Shown here piece by piece: positions 7,995-16,703 of a stretch of 34,737 nucleotides of DNA. The notes beneath the pieces are model-generated. The model saw nothing but the letters and a program-made list of their open reading frames with translations. It was not told the origin of the DNA and searched no databases. Position 1 is the first letter of the stretch; each line of letters begins with the position of its first letter. The position numbers and the translations under genes were made by a program. This DNA comes from Clostridiales bacterium (GTDB taxonomy: Bacteria; Bacillota; Clostridia; Oscillospirales; Oscillospiraceae), in NCBI GenBank assembly GCA_012719745.1, contig JAAXZS010000022.1, positions 1 to 34,737 of the forward strand. The letters run 5' to 3'.

Positions 7995-9257
7995 TTAGAT
8001 GACTTTCCCGTTTTCCACCACGACGTTTCTGGCCCGGGTGATTTTCAGATCATGGGTCAGAGCTTCCGGCGGCAGCTGCTCCTTAAGCTGCTGCTCCGTC
8101 ATGCCGTAAAGGGGCGCCATCTCCTTGTATCGCCGGGCAATCTCCTCTTCAGAAACAGTAATCTTTTCCCGGCGGGCAATCTCGTTCATGGCCAGCTCAT
8201 AGCGGGCGGCGCTCTCGGCGCTCTGCCGGATCTGGTCACGCACCTGCTCCCGCGTCAGTTGCAGCGCGGTGAGATATTCCTCCATGCCGATGCCTTGATT
8301 GTGCAGCGTGCCCTCCAGCTCCCGCATGAGACTGTCCAGCTGGTTTTGCACCATAACCTCGGGAATTTCCACCTCCATGTCATCCAGCACCTGCTGGATA
8401 AGGGCGTCCTCATAGGCATCCTGCGCCTCCTGCTGACGGGCCTGCACGGCCTCCAGCATGATTTGCTGGCGGAGGGCCGAAACATCCTCAAAGCCGGCGC
8501 CCCGGGCGAATTCCTCTGTCAGCGTGGGTACCTCGCTGCGGCGAATCTCGTGAACCATGACACGGAACATGGCCTCCTTACCGGCCAGCTCGGGGGTATA
8601 CTCCTTGGGAAAGGTCACGTGGATCTCCCGGGTCTCGCCGGTACGCATCCCGCAAACCTGTTCTTCAAAACCGGGAATAAACATGCCGGAACCCAGCTGC
8701 AACGGATAATTTTCTCCTTTTCCGCCCTCAAAAGGCACCCCGTCCACAAAACCCTCAAAGTCCAGCACGGCGGTGTCGCCGGCGGAGGCAGGACCCTCAA
8801 TGGACGATTCTTTTTTGTGATTGCGCAGATAGTCGGCCACGGCGCTTTCCGTATCGTCTCCGCTGAGCTCCACCGCCTCTCGGCGGGCCCCCAGACCCTT
8901 GTAGCTGCCCAGCTTCACTTCGGGATAAAGATCGGCCAGTGCGGCAAAGGTATAGCCCTCCGGCCCGATGGTCACAATGCGCAGCGTGGGGGAAGCGATC
9001 AGCTGCAGACCCTCCTGCCGGACGGCCTCCACCAGTGCGGGGGGGAAGGTGGCGTTGACAGCCTCCTGATAAAAGCAGTCGTCGCCGTACTGGGTTTCCA
9101 GTGCGGCACGGGGAGCCTGTCCGGCCTCATAGCCCTCCACCGGAAACTGCTCTTTTTGCTCTGCATAGGCCTTTTGAAGAGCCTTCTGCCAGGTATCCTT
9201 ATCAATGTCGATCAGCAGCTCCACCTGGTGACTGCTCTTCTTTTCCACTTGCGCCAT
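7995..9257 (-). CDS. tig: Trigger-factor-like peptidyl-prolyl isomerase / chaperone, degenerate ribosome-docking loop
   Basis: A 420-aa protein with the three trigger-factor domains: N-terminal docking domain (1-115), FKBP-type isomerase domain (about 150-240: GDTAVLDFEGFVDGVPFEGG in outline, GMFIPGFEEQ, VTFPKEY) and a long helical C-terminal chaperone domain. The family docking signature G-F-R-x-G-x-x-P is here G42-Y-E-A-G-Q-A-P49: the Arg and Lys that bind ribosomal protein uL23 are replaced by Glu/Ala. AGGAGG precedes ATG 9257; upstream in-frame codons have no ribosome site. Unlike the usual tig gene it is not next to clpP/clpX/lon. It is therefore probably a second, ribosome-independent paralog, and may deserve a name other than tig. 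Confidence 0.87.
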   Translation of the reverse strand: MAQVEKKSSHQVELLIDIDKDTWQKALQKAYAEQKEQFPVEGYEAGQAPRAALETQYGDDCFYQEAVNATFPPALVEAVRQEGLQLIASPTLRIVTIGPEGYTFAALADLYPEVKLGSYKGLGARREAVELSGDDTESAVADYLRNHKKESSIEGPASAGDTAVLDFEGFVDGVPFEGGKGENYPLQLGSGMFIPGFEEQVCGMRTGETREIHVTFPKEYTPELAGKEAMFRVMVHEIRRSEVPTLTEEFARGAGFEDVSALRQQIMLEAVQARQQEAQDAYEDALIQQVLDDMEVEIPEVMVQNQLDSLMRELEGTLHNQGIGMEEYLTALQLTREQVRDQIRQSAESAARYELAMNEIARREKITVSEEEIARRYKEMAPLYGMTEQQLKEQLPPEALTHDLKITRARNVVVENGKVI

Positions 9258-9302
9258 GTTATTTCCTCCTACTATTGTCCGCAAAAGCGGTATCATGAAG
9301 AC

Positions 9303-9332
9303 AGTATAATACGAATGGGGTAAATTGTGCAA
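9303..9332 (-). promoter_or_regulatory. SigA-type promoter of the trigger-factor gene
   Basis: On the minus strand TTGCAC (9332-9327), 18 bp, TATACT (9308-9303). Confidence 0.7.
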
Positions 9333-9412
9333 GAATAGTCTTCACGAAAAGGGAAAAATGTGCTATTATGAGATGCAAATAATTCCCTCCCGGGTCATCA
9401 AGGAGAGTTTCT

Positions 9413-10114
9413 ATGCAGCGTCTTAAGTTAGTCATCAAAAGCTTTGTGCAAGAGCATCCCCATGTCTGGTGGAGCCTCTATGTGCCTGTTTATCTCCTCA
9501 TGTATTTCACCATTGAAAAGGTGGTCAAGGGGCCCTACTGGTACACCCAGCTGCCCATCGACTACCAGATCCCCTTTGTGGAGGAGTTTGTCATATTCTA
9601 CGACATCTGGTTTTTCTATCTGGTTGCCGTGGGGGTCTATCTGATTTTAAAGGACGGCGAGGGCTTTCGCCGCTATATGTGGTATATCATGATCGGCTAC
9701 ACGGTCAGCACGCTGATCTGCGCGCTGGTGCCCAATGCCCAGGCGCTGCGGCCGGACGTCATGCCCCGCCACAATGTGTTTACCTTTTTTGTCCAGTGCA
9801 TCTATAACGCGGATACCAACACCAATGTGTTTCCCAGCGTCCATGTGGTGGGCGCCATCGGCGGCCTGATTGCCGTCTGGCGGACAAAGGGGCTGCGCCG
9901 GTGGTACTGGCGTGCCGGTGTAACGGTGTTAGCGTCGCTGATCATGGCGGCAACGCTTTTAATCAAGCAGCATGCGCTGATCGATCTCATTGCCGGTGTG
10001 GCGGTCAGCATCATCACTGCCGTGATCGTCTATGTATTTCTGGACCGGGTAAGGAAGAAAAAGCTGGCACAGCAGGCGCCTGACGGAGAAAAGGCGAAGG
10101 AGGAACCTGTATGA
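9413..10114 (+). CDS. PAP2-family membrane phosphatase
   Basis: A 233-aa integral membrane protein with about six helices. It has the lipid-phosphatase signatures: LRP near residue 109, FPSVH (catalytic motif 2 His) near 142, and KQHALIDLIAG (motif 3 His) near 186, of the Aur1/inositol-phosphotransferase-like subgroup. It probably removes or transfers a lipid phosphate at the membrane. The C-terminal tail is strongly charged. GGAGAG precedes ATG 9413. Its last four bases overlap the start of the Crp/Fnr gene. Substrate cannot be told from sequence. Confidence 0.85.
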   Translation: MQRLKLVIKSFVQEHPHVWWSLYVPVYLLMYFTIEKVVKGPYWYTQLPIDYQIPFVEEFVIFYDIWFFYLVAVGVYLILKDGEGFRRYMWYIMIGYTVSTLICALVPNAQALRPDVMPRHNVFTFFVQCIYNADTNTNVFPSVHVVGAIGGLIAVWRTKGLRRWYWRAGVTVLASLIMAATLLIKQHALIDLIAGVAVSIITAVIVYVFLDRVRKKKLAQQAPDGEKAKEEPV

Positions 10115-10776
10115 CATATATGGAATACGAGGACGTTCCTATTTTTAAAGGAATCAAGGGCGCGGAGTGTGACCGGATGATGGACTGCTTCGGCGTGGTT
10201 TCCCAGCGCTTTGCCCCCGACGATGTGATCTATGACTTTGACGATAAGCGGGATATGATCGGTATTCTCGATCAGGGCAGCGCCGTCATCGTGCGTTTGG
10301 ATGAAAAGGGCAGCCGCACCATTTTGGAGCGGCTGGAGCCGGGCGGCGTTTTCGGCGAGATGCTGATGTTTGAAAATGTCACCGGCGACAGTGTGCAGGT
10401 AATCTGTGAGAAAAGCTGCCGTGTCTGGTTTATGCATGCCGATCAGGTGACAAAGCGCTGCGAAAACGCCTGCGCCCATCACAGCCAGCTGGTGGAAAAC
10501 ATGTTTCGCCTGGTGGCGGAAAAGGCCTCCGACCTCTCCGAGCGGGTGGAGGTGCTCAGCCGCCGCAGTATCCGGGATAAGCTTTTGTGCTATTTCGTGA
10601 TGCAGACGGCCAAGACGCATTCCACCGCCTTTACGCTGCCCTTCTCCCTCAGTGCGCTGGCGGATTACATCTCCGCCGACCGCAGCGCCATGATGCGGGA
10701 ACTGCGGAAAATGCGTGAGGATCGGATGGTGGATATTTCCGGTCGTCAGGTAACGCTGCAAAGGAAGTCGGCGTAA
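10111..10776 (+). CDS. Crp/Fnr-family transcriptional regulator
   Basis: A 221-aa protein: cyclic-nucleotide-binding-like beta roll (about 10-120; GSAVIVRLDEKGSRTILERL in outline, GGVFGEMLMFE) and a C-terminal winged helix (SLSALADYISADRSAMMRELRKMRED in outline). The phosphate-binding Arg of true cAMP receptors is not evident. Scattered Cys (20, 26, 92, 98, 113, 118) do not form the FNR cluster spacing. Start overlaps the PAP2 stop (ATGA), so the two are co-translated. It lies directly before nfnAB, which has its own promoter; it might regulate it, but no Crp-type dyad is visible there. Confidence 0.88.
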   Translation: MTYMEYEDVPIFKGIKGAECDRMMDCFGVVSQRFAPDDVIYDFDDKRDMIGILDQGSAVIVRLDEKGSRTILERLEPGGVFGEMLMFENVTGDSVQVICEKSCRVWFMHADQVTKRCENACAHHSQLVENMFRLVAEKASDLSERVEVLSRRSIRDKLLCYFVMQTAKTHSTAFTLPFSLSALADYISADRSAMMRELRKMREDRMVDISGRQVTLQRKSA

Positions 10777-10807
10777 GACAGAACGTCATGTTTGGCGCAG
10801 GGGGGAA

Positions 10808-10837
10808 TTGACGAAAGGACATCCCCTGTGTTAGAAT
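10808..10837 (+). promoter_or_regulatory. Promoter of nfnAB
   Basis: TTGACG (10808-10813), 18 bp, TAGAAT (10832-10837). Confidence 0.65.
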
Positions 10838-10917
10838 GAATGCGGCAAAATTCAGCCAGCATAGAAGGAAAAGCAATACTCCGCAAGAATCACGATTTTA
10901 GGAAAGAAGGATCGAAT

Positions 10918-11760
10918 ATGTATCGCGTTGTAACAAGAAAGGAACTGAACCCCAGCGTTACACTGCTGGAGATTGAGGCTCCCATGATTGCCAAAAAGGC
11001 AGAGCCCGGCCAGTTCATCATTCTGCGTGTGGATGAAAAGGGCGAGCGCATTCCCCTGACCATTGCCGGCTATGACCGTCAAAAGGGAACGATTACCATT
11101 ATTTTCCAGATCGTGGGCGCTACCACGGAAAAGCTAAACCACAAAAAGGAAGGCGAGTTCCTGCAGGATTTTGTGGGCCCGCTGGGCAAGCCCACGGAGA
11201 CCGAGGGCCTGAAGAAAGTGGCCGTGGTGGGCGGCGGCGTGGGCTGCGCCATTGCATGGCCTGTTGCCAAGAAGCTGCACGATGAGGGTGTAGAGGTTCA
11301 CTCCGTCATCGGCTTCCGTACCAAGGACATCGTCATTCTGGAAGATGAGTTCCGCGCCTGCAGCGATGTGCTGAAGGTCTGCACCGACGATGGCACCTAC
11401 GGCGAAAAGGCACTGGTGACCCAGGCACTGGAGGAACTGATCAAGGCGGGCAACGAGTATGACGAGGTCATTACCATCGGGCCCATCGTTATGATGAAGT
11501 TTGTCACCGGCGTAACCAAAAAATATAATGTGAAGACCATTGTGTCCATGTCCCCCATTATGATCGACGGCACCGGCATGTGCGGTGGCTGTCGTTTGAC
11601 CGTGGGCGGCGAGACCAAGTTTGCCTGCGTGGACGGCCCCGATTTTGACGGTTTCCAGGTGGACTTTGATGAGGCCATCAAGCGCGGCGCCATGTACAAG
11701 GGCTTTGAGGCGCAAAAGCGCGACGAGGCTTGCAATCTGTTCAAGCAGGAGGTACGGTAA
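10918..11760 (+). CDS. nfnA: NfnA, small subunit of NADH-dependent ferredoxin:NADP+ oxidoreductase
   Basis: A 280-aa flavoprotein of the PyrK/ferredoxin-NADP reductase type: FAD domain (PGQFIILRVDEKGERIPLTI in outline, residues 25-50), nucleotide-binding GGGVGCAIAWP near 105, and a C-terminal [2Fe-2S] site MCGGCRLTV ... FACVDGP. With NfnB it forms the cytosolic electron-bifurcating complex that couples NADH and reduced ferredoxin to NADP+ reduction. GAAAGAAGG precedes ATG 10918. The AGGAGG for nfnB lies inside its last codons and the genes are 1 bp apart. An older name is sulfide dehydrogenase alpha subunit. A dihydroorotate dehydrogenase PyrK role is unlikely because no pyrD adjoins. Confidence 0.9.
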   Translation: MYRVVTRKELNPSVTLLEIEAPMIAKKAEPGQFIILRVDEKGERIPLTIAGYDRQKGTITIIFQIVGATTEKLNHKKEGEFLQDFVGPLGKPTETEGLKKVAVVGGGVGCAIAWPVAKKLHDEGVEVHSVIGFRTKDIVILEDEFRACSDVLKVCTDDGTYGEKALVTQALEELIKAGNEYDEVITIGPIVMMKFVTGVTKKYNVKTIVSMSPIMIDGTGMCGGCRLTVGGETKFACVDGPDFDGFQVDFDEAIKRGAMYKGFEAQKRDEACNLFKQEVR

Positions 11761-11761
11761 A

Positions 11762-13153
11762 ATGGCTAATATGAGTTTGAAGAAAAATGAGATGCCCTCT
11801 CAGGATCCCAATGTCCGCAATAAGAATTTCCTGGAGGTGGCTCTGGGCTATACCGAGGAGCAGGCACTGGACGAAGCGGCCCGCTGCCTCAATTGTAAGA
11901 ATCATCCCTGCGTGGGCGGTTGCCCGGTGCAGGTGCAGATTCCCGAATTTATCAAAAAGATTACCGAGAAGGACTATGAAGGTGCTTTCCAGGTGATTCA
12001 TCAGACAAGCTCCCTGCCCGCCGTCTGCGGTCGTGTCTGCCCCCAGGAGAGCCAGTGCGAAAAGTACTGCATTCGTGGTGTCAAGGGCGAGAGCGTGGGT
12101 ATCGGCCGTCTGGAGCGTTTTGTAGCTGACTGGCACAACGCCCATGCCACCGAAGCCGCTGCCAAGCCCGCTTCCAACGGCCATAAGGTGGCGGTCATTG
12201 GCTCCGGCCCCTCCGGTCTGACCTGCGCGGGCGATTTGGCCAAAAAGGGCTATGAGGTCACCGTGTTTGAAGCGCTGCATCTGGCCGGCGGCGTGCTGGT
12301 ATACGGCATCCCTGAATTTCGTCTGCCCAAGGCCATTGTCCAAAAGGAAGTGGACGGCCTGAAGGCGCTGGGCGTAAAGGTGGAGACCAATATGGTCATC
12401 GGCCGTGTCTGCTCTATTGACGAGCTGATGGACGAATATCATTTCGAGGCTGTTTTCGTGGGCTCCGGCGCAGGCCTGCCCATGTTCATGCACATTCCCG
12501 GCGAGAACCTGAAGGGTGTGTATTCCGCCAACGAGTTCCTGACCCGTATCAATTTGATGAAGGCCTATAAAGAAGACTCCGACACCCCCATCATGAGCCT
12601 CAAGGGCAAAAAGGTGGCCGTGGTGGGTGGCGGCAACGTGGCAATGGACGCCGCCCGCTGCTCCAAGCGCCTGGGCGCCGATGTGTATGTGGTCTATCGC
12701 CGCGGCATGGAAGAACTGCCCGCCCGTCACGAGGAAGTGGAGCACGCCGTGGAAGAGGGCATTATCTTCAAGACGATGAACAACCCCGTCAAGATCAACG
12801 GTGATGAAGGCGGCAACGTGGCCTCTATGACCTGCATAGCCATGGAGCTCGGTGAGCCGGATGCCTCCGGTCGTCGCCGTCCCATCGAAAAGGCCGGCTC
12901 CGAGTTTGATCTGCCGGTGGACGCCGTGATCATGTCCCTGGGTACCTCTCCTAATCCCCTCATCAAGAACACCACCAAGGGGCTGGAGATTAACAAGAAG
13001 GGCGGCATCATCGTCAATGAAGAGGGCCTCACCTCCCGCGAGGGCGTGTATGCCGGCGGCGACGCCGTCACCGGTGCTGCCACGGTCATTTTGGCTATGG
13101 GTGCCGGCAAGCTGGCCGCCAAGTCTATTGACGAGTATTTGACGGAAAAGTAA
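11762..13153 (+). CDS. nfnB: NfnB, large subunit (GltA-like) of the bifurcating transhydrogenase
   Basis: A 463-aa protein homologous to the small subunit of glutamate synthase. The N-terminal domain binds two [4Fe-4S] clusters (CLNCKNHPCVGGCP, residues about 42-55, and CGRVCPQESQCEKYC near 87-101). Next come a FAD Rossmann motif (VIGSGPSGLTCAGDLAKKGY) and an NAD(P) Rossmann motif (VVGGGNVAMDAA). The bifurcating FAD sits here and NADPH binds this subunit. The absence of a glutamate synthase large subunit and the tight coupling with nfnA identify it as NfnB rather than GltD. A clear terminator follows. Confidence 0.92.
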   Translation: MANMSLKKNEMPSQDPNVRNKNFLEVALGYTEEQALDEAARCLNCKNHPCVGGCPVQVQIPEFIKKITEKDYEGAFQVIHQTSSLPAVCGRVCPQESQCEKYCIRGVKGESVGIGRLERFVADWHNAHATEAAAKPASNGHKVAVIGSGPSGLTCAGDLAKKGYEVTVFEALHLAGGVLVYGIPEFRLPKAIVQKEVDGLKALGVKVETNMVIGRVCSIDELMDEYHFEAVFVGSGAGLPMFMHIPGENLKGVYSANEFLTRINLMKAYKEDSDTPIMSLKGKKVAVVGGGNVAMDAARCSKRLGADVYVVYRRGMEELPARHEEVEHAVEEGIIFKTMNNPVKINGDEGGNVASMTCIAMELGEPDASGRRRPIEKAGSEFDLPVDAVIMSLGTSPNPLIKNTTKGLEINKKGGIIVNEEGLTSREGVYAGGDAVTGAATVILAMGAGKLAAKSIDEYLTEK

Positions 13154-13169
13154 ATCGTACATCAAAAAA

Positions 13170-13198
13170 TCCTGTCAGCCATGCTGACAGGAGTTTTT
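13170..13198 (+). terminator. Terminator after nfnAB
   Basis: TCCTGTCAGC, CAT loop, GCTGACAGGA, then GTTTTT. Confidence 0.9.
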
Positions 13199-13207
13199 AT
13201 ATTTATA

Positions 13208-14095
13208 TTAAAAATCTACGACGCCGTTTAAAACGCGGAGGTCATAGGGTTCATACACCACCTTGCGGTAGGCGTCCACATCCAGCTTCACGCCTGTCCA
13301 GTCCGAATGAATCTCGCCGGTCTGCTTGATGAGAATGTCATAGAGAATGTCATAGGTCACGCCGTCTGCGTCCTTTTCAACGATGGTGGAGTAGGGCAGC
13401 GTCTTATGATAGGTCATATGCAGACCCTTGTAATCGAAGTGGAAGCCGTTGCGCATCCGGCAGCCGTCCAGTCCCTTGTAGGTGAAAAGACGCTTGAGAT
13501 CCTGCAAGATTTTGTCATGCTCTTCTTCGTAGAGGTTTTCCGGAGTGGTCTCCGTATAGTCATAGCGGAACTGGATGGGAATGTTATAGCGGCGGAATCG
13601 TTCTACATAGTCCAGCAGCCTGTCGGCGGGATAATTGCGGAACAGCACGCAGTTGATGCGCGTGGGGCAGGCAATTCGGGCAATCACCTCGTCAGGGGAT
13701 TCCTCCACATATTTGACCAGATGCCGGGAGATATTGATACAGGTGATCTTGTCCCGGTTCTTTTCGGTGAAGGCGATCATCTCATCGGCGGTATAGGCCT
13801 GCTGCACCGGAAAAGTGGTGTTGATATAGACCTTGTGCGTGGTGGGAATGGCGTCAAGCATTTGCTGCAGCGCCGCCAAATCGGCAAAAGGTTCCCCGCC
13901 GGTAAAGACGAAGTCACAGCGGGGTGTCAATTCGTTCATCGTGCGGATACTTTTCAGGATCGCCTCCAGGCTAAAGCCCTCACAATTGGCGTATTCTTTT
14001 TTATTGATACAGAAAGGGCAGTGATTCCCGCAGTCATAAGGTACAAAAACAGTGACTGTGGCACCGCCCTCTCTGGTTTTATAGGGGTTGCTCAT
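13208..14095 (-). CDS. Radical SAM protein of unknown substrate
   Basis: A 295-aa protein with the radical SAM cluster motif CGNHCPFC (C-x3-C-x2-C, residues 22-29), the GGEP SAM-binding motif (FTGGEPF, near 65) and later NCVLFRNY. The C-terminus lacks a Cys-rich SPASM domain. Such enzymes cleave SAM to a 5'-deoxyadenosyl radical. The partner is unknown: no precursor peptide or acceptor gene is adjacent. GGAAGG lies about 12 nt before ATG 14095. It has its own promoter and is convergent with nfnAB. Confidence 0.85.
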   Translation of the reverse strand: MSNPYKTREGGATVTVFVPYDCGNHCPFCINKKEYANCEGFSLEAILKSIRTMNELTPRCDFVFTGGEPFADLAALQQMLDAIPTTHKVYINTTFPVQQAYTADEMIAFTEKNRDKITCINISRHLVKYVEESPDEVIARIACPTRINCVLFRNYPADRLLDYVERFRRYNIPIQFRYDYTETTPENLYEEEHDKILQDLKRLFTYKGLDGCRMRNGFHFDYKGLHMTYHKTLPYSTIVEKDADGVTYDILYDILIKQTGEIHSDWTGVKLDVDAYRKVVYEPYDLRVLNGVVDF

Positions 14096-14131
14096 TTTAT
14101 CAGCCAGCCTTCCCGTGCAAGTTTACAAGAT

Positions 14132-14160
14132 ATTCTATAACATATTTTACAAAAAATCAA
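14132..14160 (-). promoter_or_regulatory. Promoter of the radical SAM gene
   Basis: Minus strand TTGATT (14160-14155), 17 bp, TAGAAT (14137-14132). The remaining 14161-14264 shows nothing further. Confidence 0.65.
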
Positions 14161-14264
14161 GGAATAACTCCTCCATTTAAAAAGAAGCTGTCATATTTTT
14201 AACAAATCTGCTTTTCTTATACCGTGAGGCCTCTATTTTATCGGTCGGCAGGTGCCAAAAGGGC

Positions 14265-14295
14265 AAAAAGGCTGCCGAAAAAGCTTTCGGCAGCC
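14265..14295 (-). terminator. Terminator of the DUF5662 gene
   Basis: Minus-strand GGCTGCCGAAA, GCTT loop, TTTCGGCAGCC, then TTTTT; it begins 5 nt after the stop. Confidence 0.88.
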
Positions 14296-14300
14296 CTTTG

Positions 14301-14852
14301 TCAATAGCCGTTGACAAGCATCTCGCCCAGCTCCCGCCGGATCTGGGGCAGTGCCGCATCCTCGCCCTGCTCCTTGAGCAGCAGCAGCCAGTGCTCGATG
14401 AGGCCGCTGGTTTCAGGGTGAATGAGGATGTGGCCTTTGGAACGGATATAATAATTGTAGGAGTCTCCGTCGGTGTATTTTTCCTTGTTGTAGACGCGGC
14501 TGGCGGCCACCCGGTCGCAGAACATCTCCGCCACATAGCGGACGGGCATTTTGCAGCCGCCCATATAAACGCTGCCGTCGTCGTGCAGGCAGTAATCGAG
14601 CCAGTATTCAAAGTGGTGCTTATTTTTGCCTTTGTGGTGCAGCCAGGCCAGGCTGACGCCGTTTTCCTTGCGTTCCTGATCGTTGGGACTGCGGTAGCCC
14701 TGAAAGTACCGGGCGCCGCGCCAGAATTCCACCGGCGAAAACTTGGACAGATCATGGAGCAGTCCCTGCCGGTACAGCCCCAGCCGGAAGCAGTAGTGCC
14801 GAACCAGCTTTCTGTGGAGGCAAATGGTTTTCAAGTGTGCCATGACAGGCAT
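14301..14852 (-). CDS. DUF5662 family protein
   Basis: A 183-aa protein rich in His and aromatic residues. Landmarks are HDLSKFS (33-39), HHKGKNKHH (72-80), the MPVRYVAEMFCDRVAASRVY region near 102-121, and the late IEHWL. This is the pattern of DUF5662, a clostridial family of unknown function; the His/Asp set looks like an HD-type metal site, which is inference. No signal peptide. GAGAGG precedes ATG 14852 at slightly long distance, so ATG 14840 is an alternative start. Stands alone with its own terminator. Confidence 0.82.
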   Translation of the reverse strand: MPVMAHLKTICLHRKLVRHYCFRLGLYRQGLLHDLSKFSPVEFWRGARYFQGYRSPNDQERKENGVSLAWLHHKGKNKHHFEYWLDYCLHDDGSVYMGGCKMPVRYVAEMFCDRVAASRVYNKEKYTDGDSYNYYIRSKGHILIHPETSGLIEHWLLLLKEQGEDAALPQIRRELGEMLVNGY

Positions 14853-15024
14853 TTTCTCGACGTCCTCTCTTCGTAAATAATCCTATTATATTAGTATATC
14901 ACATAGGACACGGGGTGGGTACCTATTTTCTCCGCATAAAAGGAAAATTCCGGCGCATGCTGTCCATATCGGCAGACGGAGAAAAAGGCGCAGCGGCGCC
15001 AAAACGACGAGAAAGGAAGAAGAA

Positions 15025-15453
15025 ATGGTGGACGATAGCTGCTATTTTTGCTGTAAACATCTTCTCTGGGAGGAACAGCTTCCCCGGGAACTGAGGCGGA
15101 TGGAAAAGGCGGATCAGGTTCTGGCATTCGAATGGGGCCTTTGTGTGCTAAACCGGGAAGGGGTGTCCCGCCTGCGTCGGACGAAGGGCATACTGCGCTG
15201 CCGCACGCTGTTGCTGCCGGAGGACTGCCGCCTTTTTGTACAGACTGAACAGGTGGTCAGCTACGGCCTGTCCGGCAAAAACAGCCTGACACTCTCCAGC
15301 ATGGGGGAGCGTCTGATGCTCTGCGTACAGCGGGAGTTGACACATCTGAGCGGAGCGGTGGTGGAGCGGCAGGAACTGGCGTTGCCGGAGAACTGGAGCC
15401 GCTATCCGGCGGAGGGCGTTCTGGCCGCTATGGGGGCGAAGCTGCTGCTCTGA
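15025..15453 (+). CDS. Hypothetical protein, 142 aa
   Basis: GAAAGGAAGAAG sits just before ATG 15025. The N-terminus has a CYFCC cluster, and the centre is a mostly beta pattern (KGILRCRTLLLPEDCRLFV in outline). No recognised domain, signal peptide or membrane helix. The sequence looks like a host gene in base usage. It is followed by 177 bp without a gene that carry the promoter of the amino-sugar operon. Confidence 0.6.
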   Translation: MVDDSCYFCCKHLLWEEQLPRELRRMEKADQVLAFEWGLCVLNREGVSRLRRTKGILRCRTLLLPEDCRLFVQTEQVVSYGLSGKNSLTLSSMGERLMLCVQRELTHLSGAVVERQELALPENWSRYPAEGVLAAMGAKLLL

Positions 15454-15529
15454 ACGCTGACTGTTTCCTGAAAGGGAATGTAAATGCTGTAAAATAAACA
15501 AATCAGCAGGCAAAAATTCCATTACCTTG

Positions 15530-15557
15530 TTGCATTTTGTCGAAAATCCGCTATAAT
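15530..15557 (+). promoter_or_regulatory. Promoter of the amino-sugar operon
   Basis: TTGCAT (15530-15535), 16 bp, TATAAT (15552-15557). Confidence 0.72.
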
Positions 15558-15630
15558 AGGGAGGCACCGTGTGTGATAAACGACCGGTGTAAAAACAACC
15601 CGTCCACAGGGATGGGGAGGGAGTTGGATC

Positions 15631-16686
15631 ATGCAACAAGCTGTTTTTGCTTTCAGGCTGCAGGGATCTCCGATTCGATGTGTGTCCTTCGGCTGCGGGC
15701 ATATCAACAACACGTTTCAGGTGGAAACGGATGCGGGACGGAAATATGTTCTGCAGGAGATCAATACCCATGTGTTTAAAAAACCGGTGGAGTTGATGGA
15801 AAATGTAACGGCGGTGACGTCGTTTTTGCGGCGGCGCATAACCGACCCCCGGGGCGTGCTGCACTTTGTGCCGGCCTGTACAGGGAAATACTGGCATCAA
15901 GATGAAGAGGGGCGGTACTGGCGCTGCTATGAATATGTAAGTGGCTTTTGTCTGGAAACGCCGGAAACAGATGAGGATTTTTATGAAAGTGCCGTGGCCT
16001 TCGGCGGCTTTCAGGAGTTGCTGCGGGATTTTCCGGCGGCAACGCTGCATGAGACGATTCCGGAATTTCATAATACCCTGGATCGCTACCGCCTGCTGAA
16101 GGAAGCCGTGGCGGCGGATCGCTGCGGACGGGCCACGGAGGTGGCGGCGGAGCTGGACTTCATATTGCACCGGGAGGACGAGGCCGGGACGCTGCAGCGT
16201 CTGCGGGAGAGCGGGGAGCTGCCCCTGCGGGTGACTCATAACGATACAAAGCTCAACAATGTTCTTCTGGATGAAAAGACCCGCAAGGCGCTTTGTGTGC
16301 TGGATCTGGACACGGTGATGCCGGGGCTGAGCCTGTACGATTACGGTGATTCCATTCGCTTCGGCGCTGCCACCGCGGCAGAGGATGAACAGGAGCTTGA
16401 CCGGATGGAGCTGGATCTCCACCGATTTGACGTCTATACCCAGGGTTTCACGGCGTCCTGCCCCAGCCTGACCGTGCTGGAGCGGGAGCTTTTACCCCTG
16501 GGGGCCAAGACCATGACGTTGGAGGTGGCGGTTCGCTTCCTTACCGATTATCTGGAGGGAGATCATTACTTTAAGACTGCTTATCCCCATCATAATCTGG
16601 TGCGTACCCGCACCCAGCTGAAGTTGGTGGGGGATATGGAGCATAAATGGAGTGATATGCAGGCGCTGGTGGCTGCCGGCAACTGA
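15631..16686 (+). CDS. N-acetylhexosamine kinase-like phosphotransferase (APH fold)
   Basis: A 351-aa aminoglycoside-phosphotransferase-fold kinase. Landmarks are GHINNTF (nucleotide loop), KYVLQEIN (catalytic Lys region), THNDTKLNNVLLD (Brenner motif with catalytic Asp, near 206-218) and VLDLDTVMPG (metal-binding DLD-type loop). The combination matches NahK-type N-acetylhexosamine 1-kinases, and the downstream ROK-like kinase and NagA support an amino-sugar role. The product would be GlcNAc- or GalNAc-1-phosphate. A different sugar or choline substrate cannot be excluded. GGGAGGGAG precedes ATG 15631. First gene of a three-gene operon, 17 bp before the next. Confidence 0.78.
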   Translation: MQQAVFAFRLQGSPIRCVSFGCGHINNTFQVETDAGRKYVLQEINTHVFKKPVELMENVTAVTSFLRRRITDPRGVLHFVPACTGKYWHQDEEGRYWRCYEYVSGFCLETPETDEDFYESAVAFGGFQELLRDFPAATLHETIPEFHNTLDRYRLLKEAVAADRCGRATEVAAELDFILHREDEAGTLQRLRESGELPLRVTHNDTKLNNVLLDEKTRKALCVLDLDTVMPGLSLYDYGDSIRFGAATAAEDEQELDRMELDLHRFDVYTQGFTASCPSLTVLERELLPLGAKTMTLEVAVRFLTDYLEGDHYFKTAYPHHNLVRTRTQLKLVGDMEHKWSDMQALVAAGN

Positions 16687-16703
16687 TACGGGGGAGTGTA
16701 CGA

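Noticed and set aside
7983-9323. 446-codon open frame on the plus strand across the trigger-factor gene
   Set aside because: Shadow of the real minus-strand gene: His/Leu/Gly-rich without domain pattern or ribosome site, whereas the minus strand shows a full trigger factor.
11741-13165. 474-codon open frame opposite nfnB
   Set aside because: Antisense shadow in high-GC coding DNA; low-complexity His/Gly content and no recognised motif.
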